Source: Candidatus Methanoperedens sp.
Lineage (GTDB): Archaea > Halobacteriota > Methanosarcinia > Methanosarcinales > Methanoperedenaceae
Direction of reading: 5' to 3'
Assembly: GCA_026552975.1 (NCBI GenBank)
Contig: JAPMTR010000064.1
Location: 46,821-110,820 of the forward strand
Length of the DNA stretch: 64,000 nucleotides
A model generated the notes under the pieces. That model was not told where the DNA came from, did not search any database, and was given only the letters and a program-made list of their open reading frames with translations. Numbering within the stretch: position 1 is the first letter of the stretch; each line of letters opens with the position of its first letter. Below, piece by piece: positions 1 through 6,300 of the stretch. The position numbers and the translations under genes were made by a program.

Positions 1-1
1 T

Positions 2-100
2 GCGTTGCTTATCGATCGGTTGGGATTCAGGGTGAGCAAGGTAAGGATAAAGGGTGGGAAATGCCCGGAATGTGGTGAAAACATAGCGATCGTGCTATAA
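2..100 (+). CDS. amrS: AmmeMemoRadiSam system radical SAM enzyme, C-terminal fragment (gene cut by window edge)
   Basis: Only the last 32 codons are inside the window, read in the frame that closes with TAA at 98-100. The end shows a leucine-rich stretch with LIDRLGFRV, then a basic segment and a CPECGENIAIVL tail. That layout, a late CxxCG zinc-ribbon-like pair after a YGFRV-like strand, is what I know from the C-terminus of the AmmeMemoRadiSam radical SAM protein, which usually occurs with AMMECR1 and Memo proteins. The catalytic CxxxCxxC region lies upstream of the window, so the call rests on the tail alone. Confidence 0.6.
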   Translation, partial: ALLIDRLGFRVSKVRIKGGKCPECGENIAIVL

Positions 101-196
101 CTTGAATTATAGTATTCATGAGAATTCAAGAACATGCTCATGGATATATAAGCACCAAAACATTTATCCGGTTTGTTACCACATCTTTGCTGGCTC

Positions 197-775
197 ATGT
201 CAGAATATTATCATATCCTTACAAAAATAATGGCAAACAGGCAACTGTCCATCAGCAGCATAGCCAGGGAGCTTAAAAAGAATGGATATGACCAGCACAG
301 GTTGATCCTGACAGGATACCTTCGAGCTTTGCATGATGTGGGATATATGGATGAGATCGATATACCTCCATCAAAGGTATATATTTCTAAGGCCGGCATG
401 AAACGTGATGTTTATACTATCTTGAAAGATCACCTGAAAGATATTGATATCTCTGAGAGGCTCGAAATAGCTGTTTTTGTCCTTTCTTCATTGTTCCATC
501 GACCATGTTTCAAATGCGAACTTGAACTATTAGGGATAGAAGCTCGCAAGACCGAAACAGTCCGGGAATCAAAAGACGGAAGACTGAAAGAACACAGGAC
601 TGCTGTGACTCGAATAAAGATCCCCGTAGACGATATGGCTTTTGAGCTCAATATGGATCGTATGGATAAAAGTAATGTATTGTTTCGAGGGAATAAGGTA
701 TTGATCGATATTCTCAACGATTTGATCGATCTTGATGGATTAAAAGCGAAATCACAGCAGATGAAATTGGCATAA
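197..775 (+). CDS. Uncharacterised archaeal protein with winged-helix-like N-terminus
   Basis: 192 residues from the ATG at 197; the frame also opens at a TTG at 173, which I reject because it adds an unlikely extension. Residues about 10-65 look like a winged helix: a helix pair with LSISSIARELKKNG, then YLRALHDVGYMDE. The middle holds FHRPCFKCELELLGI, with two nearby cysteines, and a charged segment with RESKDGRLKEHR. No catalytic motif is visible. It stands alone, between the radical SAM gene tail and a convergent PIN/antitoxin-like pair. A DNA-binding role is inference from the fold-like pattern only. Confidence 0.6.
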   Translation: MSEYYHILTKIMANRQLSISSIARELKKNGYDQHRLILTGYLRALHDVGYMDEIDIPPSKVYISKAGMKRDVYTILKDHLKDIDISERLEIAVFVLSSLFHRPCFKCELELLGIEARKTETVRESKDGRLKEHRTAVTRIKIPVDDMAFELNMDRMDKSNVLFRGNKVLIDILNDLIDLDGLKAKSQQMKLA

Positions 776-802
776 CTGGGGCAGGGTAATTATAAGAAGG
801 AA

Positions 803-1090
803 TCAGTCAGGTGAATTGATTTCGATCTCTTCAAGAGTCTTTTCGACATCACTCTCTTCATCAAGCCTTGAAAGCACATCCATTACCTTTGCGATCGTTA
901 CATCGATATTTTCTGCGATACTGGAGATCGAATATCCTTTCCTGTGATATTCAATAATAAGCTCCTCTGTTACTCCTCTGGCGATGTATTTCCTCGCAAT
1001 TGCAGATATCGGAAGATACTCTTCTTTTGATTTGCGTTTGAGGTAGCCTGCGATCAAATCAGGAAGTGTCACATTGATATTTGTTCCCAT
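803..1090 (-). CDS. Small antitoxin-like protein (UPF0175-like helix pattern)
   Basis: 95 residues. The start (NINVTLPDLIAGYLKR) resembles a short DNA-binding strand followed by a helix. The middle (ISAIARKYIARGVTEELI, then GYSISSIAENIDVTIAKVM) gives two successive helix-turn-helix-like segments, similar to the layout of UPF0175 antitoxins. The tail is acidic. It follows the PIN-like gene by 4 bases on the same strand, so the two are probably co-transcribed with the toxin-like gene first, opposite to the common antitoxin-first order. The antitoxin role is inferred from this pairing. Confidence 0.55.
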   Translation of the reverse strand: MGTNINVTLPDLIAGYLKRKSKEEYLPISAIARKYIARGVTEELIIEYHRKGYSISSIAENIDVTIAKVMDVLSRLDEESDVEKTLEEIEINSPD

Positions 1091-1094
1091 ATTT

Positions 1095-1562
1095 TCACCA
1101 ACTCTCTATTCTTTTCAAGATTTTATCAATATCCCTCGGTCTAATATATATTTTCTTTAAAATATTCATGAATTTTACACATTGCTGTTTTGTAATTACA
1201 CCTTTTTTCAATTGATATGCAGCAAACTCAGGCGTAGTGTAGCACTTTATATCATTTTCCGACGCTGCATTTTTTAACAGCAGATCATCACTTACCAGGA
1301 TGCATCCTTTTCTATGTACATGGCAGGTTTTCAATAGATTAATGTCAGTTGTTGAAAGCCGCCCTTTTTTATCATTACCAAGATCAAGTTTTCCAGATCC
1401 GTTTTGAATTATTTCGATATTGGAAATATTAATGTTTATCCCAAGCTCATTTTCAATTTCAGTAGCTACGTTTTTTATGGTGAATAGCTTCATTTCCCGC
1501 AATATTTCGGGTTCGGTTCTTAAGGTATTTATTAGAAATGTGGCATTTACAATGATTTGCAT
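1095..1562 (-). CDS. PIN-domain-like protein, probable toxin partner
   Basis: 155 residues from the ATG at 1562; an in-frame ATG at 1580 would add six residues. PIN landmarks are present: the central LSTTDINLLKTC (acidic residue after a Ser/Thr pair) and ILVSDDLLLKNAA, the paired-aspartate motif seen in Nob1-like and VapC-like PIN nucleases. The first strand reads IIVNATFLINTL, where the usual first catalytic Asp is Asn, so nuclease activity may be weakened or lost. The gene is AT-rich compared with its neighbours. It pairs with the downstream antitoxin-like gene. Function is inferred. Confidence 0.6.
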   Translation of the reverse strand: MQIIVNATFLINTLRTEPEILREMKLFTIKNVATEIENELGININISNIEIIQNGSGKLDLGNDKKGRLSTTDINLLKTCHVHRKGCILVSDDLLLKNAASENDIKCYTTPEFAAYQLKKGVITKQQCVKFMNILKKIYIRPRDIDKILKRIESW

Positions 1563-1693
1563 AAATTGTGTAATTAGCATAAATACATGTAAATATTTAA
1601 AAGTATTGTATCAAAGAGCACAATGTAGTTTTAAAGCATCGAACATAAATATTGTGAAAATCAATTATTGAATAAATTAAGGAAAGTGGACTT

Positions 1694-2212
1694 ATGGATG
1701 TAAGCACAGCAATTCGATCAAGACGCAGTATAAGGGAATATGATCCCCGTGAAGTGGAAGAAGATAAATTAAAAAGAGTTCTGGATGCTGGCAGGCTCTC
1801 ACCTTCTGCAAGTAACCGTCAGGAAAGAAGATTTATTGTGGTCAAAGATGCTGCAAAACGACAAAAGCTATCAGAAGCTGCAAAGAATCAGCAATTCGTG
1901 GCACAAGCCCCGGTGGTAATTGCAATTTGTTCAGTTGAACAGGAATATGTCATGGCATGCGGTCAACCAGCTTATTCCATTGACACTGCCATCGCCGTTG
2001 ATCACATGACCCTTGCAGCAGTTGAAGAAGGACTCGGAACCTGCTGGATAGGCGCATTTTATGAAAACAAAGTCAAAGAAATATTGAATATTCCTGCCAA
2101 TATTCGGGTTGTCACTCTTTTGCCTCTTGGGTATCCTCTAAGTATCCCTCGCCCCACGCCTCGAAAAAGCCTGGATGAGATCGTAATGCGGGAACAATGG
2201 AATAGAAATTGA
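1694..2212 (+). CDS. Nitroreductase family protein (FMN-dependent)
   Basis: 172 residues, the usual size of a single-domain nitroreductase. Recognisable parts: the N-terminal AIRSRRSIREYDPREV, whose arginines bind the FMN phosphate; SPSASNRQ (FMN/substrate loop); and the C-terminal GLGTCWIGAF followed by LPLGYPL. The family reduces nitroaromatics, quinones or flavins with NAD(P)H and acts as a cytosolic dimer; the substrate cannot be told from sequence. An AGGAAAG-like ribosome site lies about 10 bases before the ATG. The gene is monocistronic and convergent with the adenylate kinase gene. Confidence 0.88.
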   Translation: MDVSTAIRSRRSIREYDPREVEEDKLKRVLDAGRLSPSASNRQERRFIVVKDAAKRQKLSEAAKNQQFVAQAPVVIAICSVEQEYVMACGQPAYSIDTAIAVDHMTLAAVEEGLGTCWIGAFYENKVKEILNIPANIRVVTLLPLGYPLSIPRPTPRKSLDEIVMREQWNRN

Positions 2213-2289
2213 CTAAAATCTTCTCCTGAAACTCTCTCTCTTTTCTATTCATCCATTATCTAAACATCAAGTGGAACGTATTTGTAGAT

Positions 2290-2859
2290 TTAATCCATTT
2301 CCACCATTTCTATCCAGTTTATTTTCCCCGGAAAAAATTCCTCAGGAATTTTTCCATGCTTTATGCCATCGATTATCGAAATAACTGACTTTACCACTGA
2401 CAGAAGATTTTTATCTGTGGTATTTATTTCAAAAACATTCTTATTCAATTCGACCGATTCCACAAGAATTACATCAAGCGCCTCTGCATTGGCATTTTCC
2501 CTGACTTTAGCGAGGGAATAATTCATCCTTTTTCCAAGACGCTTGCGAATAGCCAGAGGATGCGCCCTCAGGACGATTATGGCCTCCACAGGAAGCAGAT
2601 GAGAAAGGTGGCCTTCAAGAATTATGTCAATGGAAGATGGAAATTTATGGATTTCTAAATCAACACGCTCTTTAAGTTCATCCATATCAGCTTCATAGGT
2701 GTCCCGCGCTTCATCCTTCCCTGTGTAGAGCTTTTCTCCAAGGACTATTTTATTTATATCTATGATGCAGTATTGCTTTTTGTATCGAGAATGATCTCTT
2801 ATAACATCACAGACGGTTGTTTTTCCAGTCCCAGGTGTGCCTGTGAGCGCAATGATCAT
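2290..2859 (-). CDS. Adenylate kinase, archaeal AK6/Fap7-like
   Basis: 189 residues with a P-loop at residues 7-14 (GTPGTGKTTV), a VDLEIHKFPSSIDIILEGHLSHLLP segment typical of the AK6 NMP-binding region, and IVLRAHPLAIRKRLGKR, the LID-side arginines. AK6/Fap7 proteins convert AMP and ATP to ADP; in eukaryotes and archaea they also take part in late small-subunit ribosome assembly. The gene overlaps the end of hisC by 4 bases, so it is the last gene of an argD-hisC-kinase operon. The family is clear; an assembly role is inferred from homologues. Confidence 0.85.
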   Translation of the reverse strand: MIIALTGTPGTGKTTVCDVIRDHSRYKKQYCIIDINKIVLGEKLYTGKDEARDTYEADMDELKERVDLEIHKFPSSIDIILEGHLSHLLPVEAIIVLRAHPLAIRKRLGKRMNYSLAKVRENANAEALDVILVESVELNKNVFEINTTDKNLLSVVKSVISIIDGIKHGKIPEEFFPGKINWIEMVEMD

Positions 2860-3947
2860 AAAATCTCATGAAAAGCAGAAATGACTGACTCGTTTTGCTC
2901 TTTTGTCCCCACAGTTATCCTGATCAGCGACTGGCCTGCTCCCCTGAAAGAAGTGCAATCCCGGACAATTATTCCCTTTTCCAGCAGGGACTCACAAATA
3001 TCTTTTGCGTTTCCGGGAGAAACATCGATAAGGATAAAATTCGCATCAGAAGGATATACTTTACATAATTTCCCAAGGTCTTTTAAAAGCTGCTCACGTC
3101 CGTTTTTAACCATATTTATGCTCTTATCAAGATATTTTTCATCCTTAAGAGCTGCAATACCTCCCACGGTTGAAAGAACATCCATGGAGAACGGCGTCAT
3201 CACTTTCAAAAATTCCCTGGCGATCCATTCAGGCACAATGGCATAGCCCATGCGCATACCGGCAAGCCCGAATGCTTTTGAAAATGTGCGTCCAATTATG
3301 AGATTATCGTATTCTTTCACAAGTTTTGAAAGACCACTATCTGCGAACTCCACATATGCTTCATCTATGAACACGAGAGCATTGACTGATCCCAGGATCT
3401 TTCTCACATCCTTTTCTGGAATTGAATTCCCCGATGGGTTGTTAGGGGAGCAAAGAAAGATCATCTTTGTATTTTCGTTCATTTTATCAATGATCTTTTC
3501 AAGCTCGATATTAAAATCAGGATCTCGTTCTACAAAAACCGGTTTTCCCCCATTTGCAAGAGTGGCTATTTCATAATACGAGAACGTGGGTATGGGTATT
3601 ACTGATTCGGCTCCAGGTGTCATAAAAAGCCGCATCATTGTATCAAATATACCATCCATGCCGTTACCCGAGACAACGATATTGCCGGCAGGATAACCGG
3701 TATAAGCACCGATAGCATTCCTTAATTCAAGCGCATCCGATTGCGGATACAGGTGTACTTTACCAATTTGTTCCTTAATCGCTGCAACTGCAAGGCGGGA
3801 CGGGCCAAGAGGGTTCTCGTTTGAGCCCAGTTTGATTATCTTTTCTGGATCAATGTGATATTTGCTGGCTATCTCCTCTATGGATTTACCCGGAACATAC
3901 TCTTTTATATCCCTGACCGTTGGGCGGACCAGTGTTTCAAATTTCAT
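2856..3947 (-). CDS. hisC: Histidinol-phosphate aminotransferase
   Basis: 363 residues, normal for HisC. PLP-enzyme landmarks in order: KLGSNENPLGPS near residue 40, GNGMDGIFDT, LCSPNNPSGN, FIDEAYVEF, and the Schiff-base lysine in GRTFSKAFGLAGMRMGYA. It transfers an amino group from glutamate to imidazole acetol phosphate in histidine synthesis. Its start overlaps the end of argD by 11 bases. HisC and ArgD are both aminotransferases, which may explain the pairing. No other his gene lies in the window. Confidence 0.93.
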   Translation of the reverse strand: MKFETLVRPTVRDIKEYVPGKSIEEIASKYHIDPEKIIKLGSNENPLGPSRLAVAAIKEQIGKVHLYPQSDALELRNAIGAYTGYPAGNIVVSGNGMDGIFDTMMRLFMTPGAESVIPIPTFSYYEIATLANGGKPVFVERDPDFNIELEKIIDKMNENTKMIFLCSPNNPSGNSIPEKDVRKILGSVNALVFIDEAYVEFADSGLSKLVKEYDNLIIGRTFSKAFGLAGMRMGYAIVPEWIAREFLKVMTPFSMDVLSTVGGIAALKDEKYLDKSINMVKNGREQLLKDLGKLCKVYPSDANFILIDVSPGNAKDICESLLEKGIIVRDCTSFRGAGQSLIRITVGTKEQNESVISAFHEIL

Positions 3948-5094
3948 TGAGCACCGACACTACTGTATCGATCTGTTCTTCTGTGATCGTAAGGGGTGGG
4001 ACAAAGCGAAGTACTGATTCCGATGTACAATTAAGGAGAACGCCGTTATCACGTGCTTTTGTCACGATATCCTCGCATTTTATTGAAAGTTCCATGCCAA
4101 CCATCAGGCCTTTGCCCCTGATCTCCAGAACATATTCCTTTTTAAGCCCTTTTAGTTTCTTAACAAGATAATTTCCCATATCCTGTGACCTTTTAACAAG
4201 TTTTTCTTTCTTGATCACTTCAATATTTGCAAGAGCTGCAGCACAGGCAAGAGCGCCGCCGCCAAATGTTGATGCATGGTCACCGCGCACGAAATTTGAT
4301 GCTATATCTTCTTTTGCAAGCATTGCTCCCATGGGAAAACCTCCACCTATTGCTTTTGCGGTCGTTATGATATCCGGAGTGATCCCCGAATGCTCCCGCG
4401 CGAACCATTTACCGGTCCTTCCAAAGCCTGTCTGCACTTCATCCAGGATCAATAATGTGCCTTTTTCGTCGCATATTTCCCTGACTTCTTTTAGATAATC
4501 ATCAGAAGGTATGATCACACCGCCTTCACCCTGAATGGGTTCAAGGATGATGCCTGCGGTATCATTTGTTATCGCAGATCTTATGGAATCTGCGTCATTA
4601 TATGGGACAAATTTTGCAGGCGCAAGTGGTTCAAAAGGTTTCCTGTATTTTTCTTTATGAGTAACACTGAGAGCTCCAAGAGTACGTCCATGGAATGCAT
4701 GTTCTGTTGCGATGAATTCCTTTTTTCCTGTGGTTTTGCGGGCAAGTTTCAGGGCACCTTCAACGGCTTCAGTTCCTGAATTGCAATAGAATACCCTGTC
4801 CATTCCAGAAAGTCCGGCAAGTTCCTCTGCAAGAAGCGCCTGGTTCTCGATATAGTAAAGATTGGAAACATGAATTAACTGCTCTGCCTGCCGTTTTATT
4901 GCATCGACAACAGTAGGGTGGCAGTGTCCAACATTATTAACAGAGATCCCTGCCACACAGTCAATGTATTCTTTTCCATTGACATCTGTCACAAGCGCGC
5001 CCTTTGCGCTCTTGATGGCTATTGGCTGACGTGTATAAGTCTGGAAAACATATTTTTCATATTTCCGGGTTATTTCATCATAATTGAGTGACAT
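3937..5094 (-). CDS. argD: Acetylornithine aminotransferase
   Basis: 385 residues, class III PLP aminotransferase. Visible: GKEYIDCVAGISVNNVGHCHP near the N-terminus, FYCNSGTEAVEGALKLAR, AFHGRTLGALS, LILDEVQTGFGRTG (PLP-binding Asp and Gln) and the lysine in TTAKAIGGGFPMGAM, followed by HASTFGGGALACAAA. It makes N-acetylornithine in arginine synthesis; some archaeal homologues also act in lysine or ornithine pathways. It leads the argD-hisC-kinase operon. argC and argJ lie about 40 kb away, so the arginine genes are split. Confidence 0.92.
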   Translation of the reverse strand: MSLNYDEITRKYEKYVFQTYTRQPIAIKSAKGALVTDVNGKEYIDCVAGISVNNVGHCHPTVVDAIKRQAEQLIHVSNLYYIENQALLAEELAGLSGMDRVFYCNSGTEAVEGALKLARKTTGKKEFIATEHAFHGRTLGALSVTHKEKYRKPFEPLAPAKFVPYNDADSIRSAITNDTAGIILEPIQGEGGVIIPSDDYLKEVREICDEKGTLLILDEVQTGFGRTGKWFAREHSGITPDIITTAKAIGGGFPMGAMLAKEDIASNFVRGDHASTFGGGALACAAALANIEVIKKEKLVKRSQDMGNYLVKKLKGLKKEYVLEIRGKGLMVGMELSIKCEDIVTKARDNGVLLNCTSESVLRFVPPLTITEEQIDTVVSVLNEI

Positions 5095-5158
5095 CTTTTA
5101 TCTCTCCGTATTGATCTCGCTTCTGGTATCAAAAAAGGTGATATTAATATTCATATTC

Positions 5159-5368
5159 TCATGGATGTGCCAGAAACCGGTTTTTCTTGAATTCATTAAT
5201 AATAAGTTCTTTTGCTGGAATATCTTCGTCGTTGCATTTTTCTTCTTTCCATGCCTCAAGTGAGCGAAAAATGAAGAACATCCCATCTTTTTTCTTAGAA
5301 GCCTTAAGATTTGGATCGTCTTCTGTTTCAAAAAAAGATTTGTATCCATCTAATACTGTCATGCCCAC
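5159..5368 (-). CDS. Small uncharacterised charged protein
   Basis: 69 residues from a GTG; an in-frame ATG two codons later (5362) is an equally good start. The composition is highly charged (ETEDDPNLKASKKKDG, then EAWKEEKCNDEDIP) with one cysteine and no membrane segment. I prefer this frame to an overlapping reading on the same strand because its composition is that of a soluble protein. It lies upstream of argD on the same strand and downstream of purQ. No family recognised. Confidence 0.4.
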   Translation of the reverse strand: MGMTVLDGYKSFFETEDDPNLKASKKKDGMFFIFRSLEAWKEEKCNDEDIPAKELIINEFKKNRFLAHP

Positions 5369-5404
5369 ATATTATTGAGCTAATCGGATATGAATTTTAC
5401 TGAT

Positions 5405-6190
5405 TTACAAATTTTCTTTCATATGTTCTACAGCATTTCGAAATATAGCAATGCCTGCCCCTTCTTCAGGCAATTCCTCTCGCGTCCATCCCGGGTGGTT
5501 CGTCCTGTGCTGGAAAGCCTCAGGATGCGGCATCATGCCAAATACCCTCCCTGTCTCATCGCAAATGGCTGCGATATTCTCTATCGAACCATTGGGATTT
5601 TCTGGATATCCAGGATTTTTTCCTACACTGTCAGTGTACTGGAACACAATATGTCCACCTTTTTTCAATCTCGAAAGCACCTGCGGACCTTTTACCACGA
5701 ACTTGCCTTCACCATGGCGCACAGGAAGGAATATGTTCTCAATCCCTTTTGTGAATATACAATTTGATCTCGTATTCGCCTTCAGGTACACCCACCTGTC
5801 CTCGAATCGTCCTGAATCATTAAATGTGAGTGTTACATCCTGCGTCCCATAATCACCGTCAAACGCCGGTAATAACCCCATCTTGACCATTGCCTGGAAA
5901 CCATTGCAGATACCGAATATCAGTTTTCCCGAATCGATGAATTCCTGAATCTGGTCGCCAAGATTATATTTGATCATGTTAGCCAATACTTTTCCAGAGG
6001 CGATATCATCTCCGAAAGAAAAGCCGCCCGGGAATGCGAGGATATGAAAATCCGATAATTTTCTTGCGCCGTTTATCAGGTCGTTGATATGAACTCGTTC
6101 TGCTTCTGCTCCTGCAATTTTGAAAGCATGCGCTGTTTCGATGTCGCAATTTATTCCAAAGCCAGTCAGGATGAGCGCTTTAGTGGTCAT
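5405..6190 (-). CDS. purQ: Phosphoribosylformylglycinamidine synthase, glutaminase subunit PurQ
   Basis: 261 residues, longer than the roughly 225-residue PurQ of most archaea. It is a class I glutamine amidotransferase: catalytic cysteine in FGICNGFQAM, FPGGFSFGDDIASG for the oxyanion region, and His/Glu in MMPHPEAF. HGEGKFVVKGP and TDSVGKNPGYPENPNGS are typical of FGAM synthetase glutaminase. It supplies ammonia to PurL for purine step 4. It lies downstream of purL with a 29-codon frame between. The longer size matches PurQ proteins that accompany roughly 1000-residue bacterial PurL. Confidence 0.93.
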   Translation of the reverse strand: MTTKALILTGFGINCDIETAHAFKIAGAEAERVHINDLINGARKLSDFHILAFPGGFSFGDDIASGKVLANMIKYNLGDQIQEFIDSGKLIFGICNGFQAMVKMGLLPAFDGDYGTQDVTLTFNDSGRFEDRWVYLKANTRSNCIFTKGIENIFLPVRHGEGKFVVKGPQVLSRLKKGGHIVFQYTDSVGKNPGYPENPNGSIENIAAICDETGRVFGMMPHPEAFQHRTNHPGWTREELPEEGAGIAIFRNAVEHMKENL

Positions 6191-6197
6191 TAGTATA

Positions 6198-6287
6198 TTA
6201 TCTCCATAATTTTAGAATATGCTTCTTTTTTGCCTGTTCCTGCAACCTGAGGATAATATCTGGGATTTCTGGATTATCTTTTCTCAT
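6198..6287 (-). CDS. Possible 29-residue protein between purL and purQ
   Basis: ATG at 6287, TAA at 6200-6198. The start is preceded by AGGGAAAGTGATTTT, whose AGGG can serve as a ribosome site. The peptide is MRKDNPEIPDIILRLQEQ followed by a lysine-rich end (AKKKHILKLWR). The last codons contain GGAG, which is also the purQ ribosome site, so translation here could feed purQ by coupling. It fills almost the whole purL-purQ gap. Too short for a family call; the alternative is chance. Confidence 0.35.
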   Translation of the reverse strand: MRKDNPEIPDIILRLQEQAKKKHILKLWR

Positions 6288-6300
6288 AAAATCACTTTCC

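Noticed and set aside
5098..5349. An 83-residue minus-strand frame overlapping the small gene at 5159
   Set aside because: It overlaps in another frame and its composition is less protein-like than the chosen frame.
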